64,000 bases of DNA from Carettochelys insculpta (taxonomy: Eukaryota > Chordata > Testudines > Carettochelyidae), in the NCBI RefSeq assembly GCF_033958435.1, contig NC_134158.1:9302337-9366336 (forward strand). Direction: 5' to 3'. Made by a program: the position numbers and the translations under genes. Under the pieces are notes generated by a model. It was given only the letters and a program-made list of their open reading frames with translations. It had not been told where the DNA came from and did not search any database. Below are positions 20,191 to 32,477 of the stretch, in pieces (the first letter of the stretch is position 1; each line of letters begins with the position of its first letter).

Positions 20191-20529
20191 TTCTTGATTT
20201 ATGCATAAAGCCGTGGTAAGTAGGACCATTAGTGACTTTAAAAAGTGTCACCAGTTCTCAGACGTAGTCAGACGTCAAAAGATCAAATTTCGGCACTCTG
20301 CCTTGGACGGGTGGCTGACCCCTGCTCTTATCCAAACAGGACTTAATTCAGACGTCCAACTGCCTGTGTAATCGAGGAAGTTAGATGAGATGATCATCAT
20401 GTTTCTATCTGGCTTGGAACCTACGAATCAATACATCTGTTAATTCATTGCAGTCTATTTCCCCCAACCTGGGAACTCCCAGCTGGGGTAATTCATTCAT
20501 AGATGCAGAGATTTCAAAGCCAGAAGGCA
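20191..20529. other. Intergenic, no recognised feature
   Basis: Nothing recognised apart from a repeat-like ATAGATGCAGAGATTTCAAAG segment near 20500. Confidence 0.4.
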
Positions 20530-22558
20530 CCACTCAACCGTCTGACAGCGCCCGGTGGTTTTCCCCCGCCACGTGGTAGCCAATTGACGTGCGGGCAAGC
20601 CAGGGCCAGAACCCAGGGTCCTCGAGGAAGGGGGAATCCCACCACCCACCGGCAGGAGGCGTAACGCAGTCACTAAAGGGCAATGGAACTCCACCTAAGG
20701 TCCGCCCACCCCCTAGCAGGCAGGCACCCAGTCAGTGAAAGAGGGAACCAACACAGGTATAAAGGGGACTAATAAGTTTATTAACAAGCAAAACACAACA
20801 GCAACACAAACACATAAACCAGTTCAACAACTCTATTTTTGACTATACTCTAACTTACAACAATGGATGTGTGATCCATCCTGGGAACCCGTAGTAGTAT
20901 ATTTATTTCTCCACAAAAGAGAACAGATTCATTAAAAGGGGAGAAATGGAAGGAGTGAAGGGAGACCTGGGCCGGGGTGCTACTCCCGGCCCAAATGGGT
21001 AGTGGCAGAGGCTACTGGGTCCTTTTGCCCTTAGATAACCCCCAAACCCCACCCTTTTTCCTGGGACCTTTAGCCCACTTGGGATGAATAAAAAAATGGA
21101 TGAAGAAAGGAACAGGAGAGAGGTTATGGGTATCTTCTCATGGAATCTTTTATAGGTTTGTTAGAACGTCTCTTTGCTTAACATCCAAGTTATTAATACT
21201 ATAAATTGATATATATATATATATATATAAAACCATAAGTGATGTTTAACTACAATAACATATAACAGATCTTAACCAAGTACTCTTAATTAAGTGTGGT
21301 GGGCTTAACAGGTCTGGCCTTGAGGGGTCAGACCTCCAGCTGCTACCCTCCCCCCATCAAGAGATGGTACAGTAGGAGCCATGTATCTCCTACTCCCTGC
21401 TGAGGGGCTGGGGTGTCCACCAAGTGCCTTGAATATGTGTAATGGTGTTTACGGCCTGGCGATACCACAGGCCCAATCAAATTACATATCCCGTGAGACA
21501 GTGTCCAATCCGGTGTTTGATTGAGTTCAATGAGTTGTTTAATCCGGTGTAGTTAGCACACCAGCTCTGGCGCTGCTTGCGTGTGCTGCTGGCAGGGCAG
21601 GTGAAGTGGCAATGATGTTAGTGGATCCTAGGTTTTCTTCACCAGGCACACAGTACCCATGGCCAGAACCATGAGCCAGTTCACCACCCAGTGGGGACGC
21701 CTGAGGATCCGCTTGCTACTCCTAGCTGCAAGCGCGGGGCTGGGGTGCACACAGGTGCTTGTTTGGTGGTTCCGCTTGGCTCTTTCCTGCTTCTCCTTGC
21801 AGGGAGCTGAACTGGCACTGATAAGCTCTTTTAGCTGTGCTGCTTAGCAGTACGTAGCTCAGTGATTTTAACAGCTCAAAACAACACCTGAGCCCTGAAG
21901 CCAGGGTGATTATATAGCTCTTAGACAAGACTACCCAGAAAATAGCTGCGCCACTGATATCACAGGTCTGTGACACAGCCACTCACAGAAATGGCTGCCC
22001 TAGTGATTTTATAACAGTGAGGCAGAGCCCCCCCCCCAAAAAAAAGTAGCACAGTAATTTAGCTTTGACAGAACCATCTAGAGAGCTTCTGCTGCAATGA
22101 TTTTATCCCCCAGCTCTGACCACAATGCTGCAAAAATCTAATCTGAAGTCTTCTCAACACAAATATCCACTTTAGAAAAACAAAGCAAAATAACGCTGAA
22201 TGAGCTGAGAGCCCTGAATTTATAGGAGTTTACATGATTATTCATAAGGTAATTTCCATATTTATGATGTGTGTTATAGTTCTCAATCAGGTCCTCTCTC
22301 TCGGCGGAAGGTTCTGGAAGCGGGCAGAAGCCGGCTCCCTTTGACCAATCAGAGGGCTCTGTTTGAATCCTTGCTTCATGGATTCAAGTAACCGGGGGAG
22401 CTAACTGCCACAAAATGGCCGTAAGTGGGGGCCACAAAATGGCGGCCTATAAGCTTTTAGTTTGTTCATGTTCCTGTATAGATTTTACCTCAGCCAGAGG
22501 CTTGTTTCCCCTGACACACGGGGGCGATTATGTCCTAAAGATGAAAATCCCCGACACC
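20530..22558 (-). mobile_element. Possible LTR retrotransposon or long LTR, minus strand
   Basis: On the minus strand the unit begins TGTCGGGGATTTTC near 22558. It has a TATA-like CCTATAAATTC at about 22218-22228 and a TTAATAAAC polyadenylation-like motif near 20770-20780. A (TA)n run lies at about 21205-21228. No matching CA end, target duplication or coding domain was found, so the boundaries and class are uncertain. Confidence 0.35.
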
Positions 22559-22890
22559 GTCAAGCCTTACTTTCTGTGTGACAAATAACAAGCAGTCCTG
22601 TAGCCCCTTAAAGACTAACTAATTTGTTAGGGCATGAGCTTTCGTGGGTAAGACCCGCTTCTTCCGATGACTGGGGTAGACACTTAGGGTTGGTCTGTGC
22701 TAGGCAGATGCACCATTCTACCCATGGTAGCTGGAATCGACCGACCTGCAATCGACTTACCGGTCATCCTCACGAAGGAAAGTCCACGGGAGAGTTTCTC
22801 CCTTACACCTCGTCACGAGGTCGATGTCGCATGTCTCCACCAGGCACATGAAATTGAACCCCACCAGATCTCCCCCAATGGCCTTAGAAT
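22559..22890. mobile_element. Penelope-like 3' end and a MITE
   Basis: 22590-22675 is a reversed Penelope end (CAGTCCTGTAGCCCCTTAAAG...GAGCTTTCGTGGGTAAGACC). 22680-22830 has the TCGACCGACC and AATCGACTTACC motifs of the GTCGAC MITEs. Confidence 0.5.
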
Positions 22891-23480
22891 CCAGGTGTGT
22901 GCAGCACAGAAGGTGTGGGGGGGGGACATCGGACGGCAAGGGCAGTCACCTGCCCCCTGGACGCTCTCCCCCACAGTGGCTGCAGAGACAGGCCAGCTGT
23001 GGCTGCTCCCAAGTTCAGTGGCCTTAGTACAGCTGCACCACCAACTGGAAGCTGCCCACGTGACCCACACCCCCTCCTGCACCTCACTTCCCTGCTCCAG
23101 CTATGAGCCCCTTCCCTTTACCCAACCTTCGTATCAGAGCCTGCGCACCCATCCTGTACCCGACTCTAGCTCCCACCTAGACCCTACACTCACCTCCTAC
23201 CCAGAGCCCTCCCCTGCATCTGCAGTTCCTCATCCCCAGCCCCACCCTGGAGCCTGCACCCCAGTCCTCTGCCCCAGCTTTGCAGTTCCCCTCTGCACCC
23301 AGAACCCCCCATTTTTGGCCAAAGCCTCTGCACTCTCTGCCCCCCCCCCACTTAGGCTGTGTGTGGCCCACAACTGATTTTCCCTGTGGGTCAGTGGCCC
23401 CTGGTCGTGCTGGAAACTGGTCCCTGTAGGAATTTGCCGAGGTAGCAACGAATCGCAGGGGATTGTAAAGAAACCTGATA
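22891..23480 (-). repeat. C-rich dispersed repeat, inverted copy of 10.74-11.13 kb
   Basis: A C-rich run, then TTCCCTGTGGGTCAGTGGCC and CTGGTCCCTGTAGGAATT, the reverse complement of the 10.74-kb element. ORFs are compositional. Confidence 0.55.
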
Positions 23481-23899
23481 CAGCAAATCACCGCAAAGGC
23501 GGCATTGCAGGGCGTTTCAGAAAGAACTGATGTCAACGTTCTGTGCTCTCCATCCGTTATTTCTGCACAGAGCGTTCGCGTGGCCAGAGCATTTCGAAAC
23601 TGACTGTTCGCATGAGCGAGCCCCATTTCGAAATCAGCGCAACGGTGGGCTGCCTCCCTGGAGGCCAACGAAGTCGGAATTACCTCCCCTTGGAACACGC
23701 TGCGTGACTTTCAGAAATGAAAGCGGGGTGTCGGCGAACGCCGTTACTTTGGGTGGAGTTAATATTTGGAGTTAAATGCCGGTTTAGTCCAGAGGAACTG
23801 GTAACCCGCACATCCCCTGGCGTTTAGCTCAAACTGTAGAAGCTCGTACAATGAGCTCCAGAGGTCCCAGGATAAAGTCACCTGTAAGTGGGAGCTCGT
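23481..23899. mobile_element. TTCGAAA-rich MITE (family C)
   Basis: ATTTCGAAACTG and CATTTCGAAATCAG palindromes in the family C style, followed by unrecognised sequence. Confidence 0.4.
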
Positions 23900-24130
23900 C
23901 CGGGGTCTCTGAAGCTTGGGATGTGCTTCTGTTTTTGGTTCTCTGTGCCATAAATATTGAGTCTGTTCTGGTACGGCTATGGGGTGAAGAAGTGGGTCTG
24001 CCCACGAAAGCTCATCACCTAATACATTATTTGGTTAGTCTTTAAAGTGCTGCTTGACTGCTGTTTTGTTTTGATAGTATATAGACTAGCACGACTATCT
24101 CACTGTTACTATTCCTCTGCTGGGCGTGGG
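23900..24130 (+). mobile_element. Penelope-like 3' end, longer copy
   Basis: It shares TTTTTGGTTCTCTGTGCC, ATATTGAGTCTGTTCTGG, GAAGTGGGTCTGCCCACGAA and the CTTTAAAGTGCTGCTTGACTGC tail with the copy downstream of the GIY-YIG frame at 57.9-58.1 kb. Confidence 0.7.
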
Positions 24131-25180
24131 GTCTCAGAGAGGTAGCTGTGTTAGTTTGTACCTTCACAAAAAACAAGTTCATGGTCATGTAGCTACATGT
24201 TCACCGTCCCATGTAGTGGCCCATTTACAGAGAGAAAGACTGAGTGTCCTCTACAGTCTTAGCTGAGAGCCCGCTGGCTTTTAGTTCAAACTATAAACTC
24301 CTGCGCTGAGATCCAGAGGGCTCAAGTTTGAGTTCGCCTTTGGCGGCTTCAGCTGCAAGGGTTTTGTTTTTGTTCTCCGGGGGAAGGGAAAGTGTACACA
24401 AGCAGCTCACACTGTCGGGTGTCAGACACCAAGAAGGCTCTCTGGGTAAGCAAATTTTTTACATAGGGCTCCATTTTAGTCCCTGCGGTTAGCAGGCCTC
24501 CCCAGCCCGTCTAATGTAATCCGAACAACGGTCTGTCCTGGTCACTAGGAGACAATGGGTTGGAATCGTTCCTTCCCTCCTTGAGCTGTGGCAGGCCATT
24601 CGGTTCAGAGGCCCCTGCAGTCCGGGGTTCCCTGCCCCCAGCTTGGCTCACCCCCGCAGGCGTTTCCTTATCCCTCAGCTCTGCCACTGCGCATTCACGC
24701 TGCCGCTCCCTTTCTCCCAGTTGTTCCCATCCTTTAATCTCAATGCAGTTTCCAGGCCCTGCCGCTTCACAGAGGAGTTGCTGAGCAGGGTTGCAAACTC
24801 GCAGGCCGCTGCCCAGTGGCACCCCCACGATCCCCGGAAGAATCCCTTCAGCGTCAATGGAAATTTTGATTACACGCATGTGAAAAACCCTTTCAGCCTG
24901 TGGAAGAAAATAAACCTGTGGAGTGCAAAACCCTTATGAATCCGCCGGTAAATGTGAATGCAGAGAGGTAAAAACAGGCAGAGATTTCAACATTTTTCAG
25001 GAGGCGGATGAGTCTGACACCCAGCAGCCCCTTTTTTGAATTTTCATGGCCCCCCCGGGCCCCTTTGCAACCCCCTGCTGCAGAACCTTGTTCCCTAGGG
25101 GTCTTCCTATGGCAGGAATTGAGTGGAAAAACAAAACTCACAAACCATTGCAAAATCCTCGCTCAGTTTCTCGCACCAAA
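24131..25180. other. Intergenic, mostly unrecognised
   Basis: A Penelope fragment near 24140 and a repeat unit at 24240-24350 also seen at 15.5 kb. The remainder shows no recognised feature. Confidence 0.4.
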
Positions 25181-25208
25181 CCCTAACCCTAACCCTAACC
25201 CTAACCCC
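25181..25208. repeat. Short interstitial telomeric repeat, (CCCTAA)4
   Basis: Four perfect tandem vertebrate telomere hexamers plus CCCC, directly abutting the CpG island. Confidence 0.9.
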
Positions 25209-26080
25209 GCCCCCCAAGTTCCGGCCCTACGAGCGGCGTCACTTTCCGGCCCTCCCCGGCTTCCCCATCGCCTGCACCCTGCGGCTCGGGGAGCTGGGGT
25301 GTGCCCAGGGGCTGGTTGCTGCCGGCGGAACCTGTCCCCCCTACCGGGCCGGGCGCACAGGGAGCGGGGCTGCAGTTTTCCCTCCGGTCCGCCGCGCTCA
25401 GGGCCCTGCCGCCTCCCCCGCCCCACCCAGCGGGGAAGGCGGAGCCAGCTGACCTCGGAAGCGACGCCGAGCGGCGGGTTCGAGTCCCGGGCTCCCCTGC
25501 TCCGCCCCACACGCACACGGAGCGGCGCGCAGGCAGGGCCGGGCCGGGTGCGCTCTGGGCCTTTCGCGACACAGCCGCGGGCAGGAGAGGGGGCAACTCT
25601 GCCCCCCAGCTGGAGCGGACTCAGCCTCGCTGGGGTGTCTCCCCTCTGCCCCCCACCTGGCTGGGCCTCTGACTCCCGCCTAGCCCGGTCCCACCCCCAG
25701 ACCCGCCGCTGCTGCAGCCGCCGGGGTATTGAAACCCGCGAGCAGCCGGGCGCAAAGCTGCGGTGCCGCGGCTGCCCGGGGGTGTGGAGGCCGCGCTGAC
25801 CCGGCTGCCGCCAGCCCGCAGCCGGAGCCTGCAGGGGCCAGGCTGGGGCTCTTGTCCCCGCAGCCGCAGAGGGGCGAGAGGCTGCCTGGGGCTCGGGGAC
25901 GGGGTGGGGCTGGCGCGGGGGGAGAAATCCCCGGGGATGCGGGTGGGGTGTTATCTGGGTGCAGCTGTAACTGCGGTACCGCCTGCTGGGCGGATCTCCC
26001 CGCCCGGAGCTCTGTGGGGCCCTCTGTGGTCTCCCCAGGCCAGGCTGCGCTGAGCGGGGGCAGGAGCCTGGGCTGATGAG
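25209..26080. promoter_or_regulatory. CpG island, candidate promoter or first exon for ZNF3
   Basis: Dense CpG over about 0.85 kb. Part of it (25372-25460) is an inverted paralogue of the 8.9-kb island. A GCCAA/GTAAGTG splice-donor-like site lies near 26323 on the plus strand. The nearest plus-strand gene downstream is ZNF3 at 31.36 kb. The long frames here (for example 263 codons) reflect GC content. Confidence 0.5.
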
Positions 26081-26889
26081 CTAGTCTGGCTCCTAACGCC
26101 CCTGGGCCCCTCCTAGCTTGGATCCTAATGCCCATGGACTGGGCAGGTGGGGCCGTGGTTTGGGTTCAGGGGATGCAGAGCAAATCTGCTCAGGTTTCCC
26201 CCCTCCATCTTCTGTATCCATAGGATTGGAATTGACGGGTAGAGGGCGAGTTTCAATCCCCGCACGCCAAAGGAAGGAAACCTGTTTCCAGGGATTATCG
26301 TCACACTGTCCAGCGAGGCCAAGTAAGTGAAATGGTGCTTGAGAATTTGGTAGCTGTGATGGGGTGAGCCTTGCATGGGAAACCTCCTCCTGTAAAGCTG
26401 ACAGTTTGTTTTAATGGTTCTAAAGCTTTAACCTTTCAATTCTGCCCCCTTCCCTCAAAAAATGAACTAATTCTGCCCCCTCCACAATTTTCTGCATTTG
26501 TGAAGGTTTCTATGGAACCGTCAGAACTGGTTACAGATGTTGATATTATCCACTGAAATGATTTTTAAAAAATTGAGGCTTCTCTCAAGCCTGTGCACAG
26601 CACAGTAAACCCTCACTTTACACCTCTTCAGGGTGCAGGAAACTCACAGAGGCAGCTAGACGAGCTAAAAGCCTTTTCCCTACCTTCCCAGAGCAGTGCC
26701 TGGCACTGCCCTGGGAAGGCAGGGGGAGGGGGCTTGCAGCCTGCCTGGCCACCTTCAAGTGGTGCGAAACTCACCTTAAAGCAGCAGGGGATGGCAGCGG
26801 TGGTGGTGGGGGTCTTATTTGGTTCCTGCATCCTTGGCACCGTCTTCATCGGGGCCGACAATTTCAACAAGACATGGCAGAGCAAGCAC
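26081..26889. other. Intergenic, one possible Tigger end
   Basis: CAGTAAACCCTCACTTTACA near 26602 resembles the end of the 479-1005 transposon. Otherwise unrecognised; the DIRS element may begin before 26890. Confidence 0.4.
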
Positions 26890-26959
26890 CAAGTTGAGGC
26901 GTAGGCACCCTCGAGAATCCTGACCTCCGCGCTCGACATCGCCCGTATCTTTAACTTCA

Positions 26960-28465
26960 CAGATTTCTCCGGGACAGCGTTCCATTCCGTCACCGTTTCG
27001 AGGTCCCTCAGCTCTCCACCGTAGCCCAAGGTCACCACCTCCAGTGTTGAGACCTCGATCCCCTCGGCGGCGCGATGCTGAATCCAGGAGGCGATCGAGC
27101 AGCTGTCCTACAATGCCACCGCCTCAGAACTCCAGGCGTTCGCATTCTTACTCGTCTCACGGGCGTAGCTATGGGCATCGCTCGCCGTATGCTTGTCACT
27201 CGCCAGGCAGACATCATCCCTATCTGTGCTGCCCAAGGTCTCGAGACTATGAATGGCGTCACCGTGCACAGCAGTACGTACAAGAGCCGGCTGAAGTACC
27301 AGAGAGGCTTTCTGCGGCATCCTGGTCTCCTCGTCCTTCTCCGGTGCCTCCACTGCCATTGAGTTCTCAGCCTCTGTCTCCACCACTTTTGTCCGGGGAA
27401 GAGGAGGCTCAATTCTCTGATACTGACTTTCCTCCCGGACCATCCTCACCCAGCGATCTTTCCTTGTCTTCGCCAGATGAAGCGGTCATCCCGGGTGATG
27501 TGTCTCCCCCGGACGACCTCCATGAGTTCCAGGACTTATTTCGTAGAGTGGCCAAGTCTCAAGGAATTCAATTCGCAGAAATGCCTGAAAAGAGACAAGG
27601 GTTGTTGAAGCATTTAAGACCTCCTGTCTCGACAAAAATTGCTATTCCGCTGGAGGAGGCCATCATAGAAGCAGCTGATAACATCTGGCAGACGCCAGCA
27701 TCTGCACCTGCCACAAATAAAAGAATGGACAAGAAGTACTCTGTCCTGTCTGCGGGTATGGAATATTTTTTTACCCACCCACAGCCAAATTCTTTAGTGG
27801 TGGAATCCTCGCTACAGAGAGCAACGATGCCTCAGTATAAGTCTAGGGACAAGAACTCCAAACGCCTGGACCTATTCGGGCGAAAGGTTTATTCGTCCTC
27901 TGCGCTGGTGTTGCGCATGGCTAATTATGCCGCCCACTTGTCCAACCACAATTTCGATAATTACTCCAAGCTGGCGTCGCTGATAGAGTATCTGCCCAAT
28001 TCAGAAAAGCTGTTATTGAAGACTATTGTCCAAGAGGGCTTTGCTGCCTCCAGGGCTAGCGTCCAGATTGCCCTTGACATGGCTGACACGGCGGCCCGAT
28101 CTACGGCCACGGCCGTAGTCATGAGAAGAGCGTCCTGGCTGCAGACTCTGGGCATCCCCAGAGACCTCCAGGCAAAGGTGGAGGACTTGCCCTTTGATAA
28201 ACAGAAGCTCTTTGCCGAATCTGCAGACGCGGTGATTCACTCGAGTAAGGACTCGCGTACTACCCTTAGGACTCTGGGTATGTGCACACCGCCCTTCAGG
28301 TGCAGACGCTTTGGTCCATACCAGAGGAGGTACTTGCAACCCTTCCAAAGGCAGTACCAGCCTCGAGAATATGAGCGGTCCAGGCCCTCTCGGAGACCAC
28401 TGAGGCACAGACACACGCGGTCTCATGGTCAAGAGCAGCAACAACAGCCAAGGCAACAAGTTTGA
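26960..28465 (+). pseudogene. DIRS ORF1 (gag-like), open but part of a dead element
   Basis: The frame is open from upstream of 27044 to the TGA ending at 28465. The N-terminal part is rich in Arg, Ser and Pro (RRRDAESRRRSSS), then an acidic Pro/Ser linker. The folded part has KKYSVLSAGMEYFFTHPQPN, SKRLDLFGRKVYSSSALVLR and MANYAAHLSNHNF, the kind of conserved blocks seen in turtle DIRS gag-like proteins. The C-terminus is Arg/Gln-rich. The role would be nucleoprotein assembly. The start is uncertain because the frame has no good ATG. I recognise it by family resemblance only. Confidence 0.65.
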
Positions 28466-29240
28466 CGGCGTCGTCGAGAGCTGCACCCCCTCCGAGCCGG
28501 GAGCTCCATCTCCTTCCTCGATGCTGTTTCACCACCGTCTGCGACCGTATCTCAACCAGTGGTCCAGAATTACAACAGACAGATGGGTGCTAAACATAGT
28601 GTCTTCAGGTTCTCCTGTCCCGTTTCCAACCATTCCACCCACCGCTCCACCAATCCCGTCCCTCTTCAGAGACCCCTCTCACAAGACTACATTGCGGCAG
28701 GAGGTAGACCACCTTCTTGCCATAGGGGTGGTGGAACCCCTGCTGGCCAACTTCAGAGAAAGGGGCTTCTAGTCCTGATACTTCCTCACGCAAAAGAAGT
28801 CCGGGGGCTGGAGACCCATTCTGGACCTTTGCAATCTAAATCTCCACCTACAAAAACCGCAATTCAGAATGGTCACACTGACTTGTATAATTCCTGCGCT
28901 CGATCAAGGGGACTGGTTCGCAGTTCTCGACCTTCATGGCGCCTACTTTCATGTAACTATCCATGCCGCCCACAGGCAATTTCTTCGGTTTGTGGTGGGA
29001 GAGGATCATTTTCAGTACTGAGTCTTGCCCTTCGGCCTGACTACAGCTGCCAGGGTATTTTCAAAGACTCTCGCGGTGGTTGCGGCCCATCTTCACCACC
29101 TGGACGTCATCATCTTCCCATATCAAGACGACCGCCTCATAAAAGGACCCTCTTGTGTGCAGAGGTCAACACGATGGTTTGGGTCACAAGGTCCAACTTT
29201 CTTTCCTTGGGCCTACTCAGGAATGAACAGAAGTTGACCC
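28425..29240 (+). pseudogene. DIRS reverse transcriptase remnant, with stops
   Basis: It overlaps the end of ORF1 in another frame. Visible blocks are KSGGWRPILDLCNLN, VLDLHGAYFHV, VLPFGLTTAARVFSK and a FPYQDDRLIKG catalytic motif (YxDD with Gln). The frame is interrupted by TAG at 28770-28772, a TGA six bases later and a TGA just before the VLPFGL block, then shifts near 29.15-29.24 kb. It cannot make an active enzyme. Confidence 0.7.
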
Positions 29241-29602
29241 TAGATCCAACTCAAGACATAAAGTTTATGGGGATGAAGCTGAACTCCATCACCACCTGTG
29301 GGTATCTGCCACTTCAACTTCTTCGGGCTATCCAGGATCTTATCCACATGGTGTCGAGGGGTGCAAAGGTGCAGATCGTAATACGCCTGCGTCTCATGAG
29401 TCACATGGCCACAACTTATGTGGTTCAAGCCACGCGTCTGGGTTTTCGATGCTTTCAGCACTGGATGGCGACCGTATATGGGCCTCTGCGTCGAAATCTG
29501 CGCAAACGGGTGGCCGTACCAGGTGATGATGTCAACTCCTTACGGTGGTGGGCAGTGCCAGACAACTTACTGCGGCCCACTTTGCAGCTGCCCACTGTCT
29601 GA
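29160..29602 (+). pseudogene. DIRS reverse transcriptase C-terminus/RNase H-like remnant
   Basis: In a frame shifted from the catalytic block, SLGLLRNEQKLTL and FMGMKLNS continue the thumb region, followed by HMATTYVVQATRL and RCFQHWMATVYGPL. It ends where the reversed CR1 starts. Confidence 0.55.
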
Positions 29603-29990
29603 CCACACGGACAGTTAGGAACTTTTTCGTAATGTCCAACCTGAACCTCCCTTGCTGCAGTTTAAGTCCATTCCTTGTTCTATCCTCAGAGGCCAAGGAG
29701 AAGAGTTTTTCTCCCTCCTCCTTGTCACACCCTTCGGGGTACTTGAAAACCGCTATCGTGTCCCCACTCAGTCTTCCCTTTTCCAAACTAAACAAGCCCG
29801 GTTCTTTCAGTCTTCCCTCCTCGCTCATGTTCTCTAGACCCTTCATCGTCCTTGTTGCTCTTCTCTGGACCTTCTCCACACCTTTCTGGAAATGTACCCT
29901 GAAGTGGACACACTACTCCAGCTGAGGCCTAATCAGTGCAGAGCAGAGCGTAAGAATAACTTCTTGTGTGTTGCTTTCAAAGTGTCTGTT
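29590..29990 (-). mobile_element. CR1 LINE fragment
   Basis: Reversed CR1: GACAGTTAGGAACTTTTTCG, CTCCCTTGCTGCAGTTTAAG and CTCCAGCTGAGGCCTAATCA. It truncates the DIRS element. Confidence 0.8.
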
Positions 29991-30559
29991 AACAACTGAC
30001 CAGTATCGGGGGGTAGCTGTATGCAAGGTGCCACAGGACTTCTCGTTTTTGCACGTAGGTTATTTCCTCCAAGCACAGAGGTGTTGTTCTTATTTACATT
30101 TATTTTTAAAGCCCCCTGTTTCTGGCTCAGTGGCGCTGACAGCCACCGCCAGCTTGGGGCAAGGTGGGAGAGGCCCACCTCCTGGTTCCAGAAGGGGCGG
30201 GGCCAATTGTGGAAGGGGCGGGGCTTGGGAGCAGTCGGGCTTGCGTCTCCACCATGCGCACGGTGGTGGCATGGTACTTCCACGGCTTTGGAAAGAGACC
30301 CAGCGTTCTAGCCACCTCCGCTCCTGCTTTGGCGGTGGTGGTGGCCAGAGCTTCAGGCCCTTTTGAAAGGCCAGACCCCAGGGCAAGCGCCCGTCATCAA
30401 CAGGCCTGTCCTGGCTTCACCCTGTGGTCACGTTATTGTACATGCTGCAATGTGCTGTGGAGCTACGGCGAGAGAGAGGGATTAAATGAAAGAGGTTCCT
30501 TTAGGGATGGGAGATGAAGATGACTATCCAACAGATATTTCAGCAGATCTAGAGGAGTG
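29991..30559. other. Intergenic with a short Penelope fragment
   Basis: AAGGTGCCACAGGACTTCTCG near 30027 is a Penelope end. The rest shows nothing recognised. Confidence 0.4.
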
Positions 30560-31105
30560 ATTATTCCCTCTGCTCACTGTGGTGAGGCCACAGCTGGAGT
30601 GTTTGTGTCCAGTTCTGGGCCCCCAGTATAGAAAGGACGTGGGTGCGTTGGAGCGGGTCTGGCAGAGAGCAACAAAAATGATGGAGCACATGACTTATGA
30701 GGAGAAGCTGAGGGATTTGGGCTGATTTAGTTTGCAGAAGAGAAGAGTGAGGGGGTATTTGATAGCAGCCTTCAACTTCCTGTAAGGGGGCTCTAAAGAG
30801 GCTGGAGAGAGGCTGTTCTCAGTGGTGACAGAGGGCAGAACAAGGAGCAATGGTCTGAAGTTACAGAGGGAGAGGACTAGATTGGATATAAGGGAAAACT
30901 TTTTCCCCAGGAAGGTGGTGAAGCACTGGAATGTGTTACCTAGAGAGGTGGTGGGATCTCCATGCCTGGAGGTTTTTAAGTCCCAGCTTGACCAAGCCCT
31001 GGGTGGGATGATTTAGTTGGGGTTCGTCCTGCTTTGAGCAGGGGGCTGGCCTTGATGTCCTCCAGAGCTCCCTTCCACCCCTTGGATTCTATGATCCCCC
31101 GTGTA
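30560..31105 (+). mobile_element. CR1 LINE 3' region
   Basis: GTGAGGCCACAGCTGGAGTG to CTCCCTTCCACCCCTTGG-ATTCTATGATC, the standard CR1 3' portion including the TTCTATGAT terminus. Confidence 0.85.

Positions 31106-32477
<1,372 letters not shown>

Larger units (their letters stand above)
26890..29602 (+). mobile_element. DIRS-type retrotransposon remnant
   Basis: A gag-like frame is followed by a reverse transcriptase/RNase H region broken by stops and a frameshift. Sequence then switches abruptly to a reversed CR1. Termini, tyrosine recombinase and methyltransferase were not found, so the element is truncated and dead. Confidence 0.7.

Noticed and set aside
20530..22558. Complete LTR retrotransposon
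   Set aside because: Only one TG end, a TATA-like and a polyadenylation-like motif were found; no second terminus, duplication or coding domain, so it is kept only as a weak candidate.
22697..23377. 226-codon open frame
   Set aside because: It runs through the C-rich dispersed repeat; the peptide is Pro/Ser/Leu-rich and the inverted copy at 10.74 kb shows no conserved frame.
25008..25799. 263-codon plus-strand open frame
   Set aside because: It crosses telomeric repeats and a CpG island and is Pro/Ala/Arg-rich with no domain; the frame is open because of base composition.
28559..29150. First half of the 347-codon frame overlapping the DIRS polymerase
   Set aside because: The reverse transcriptase motifs lie in another frame here; only the part after about 29160 carries the real DIRS frame.
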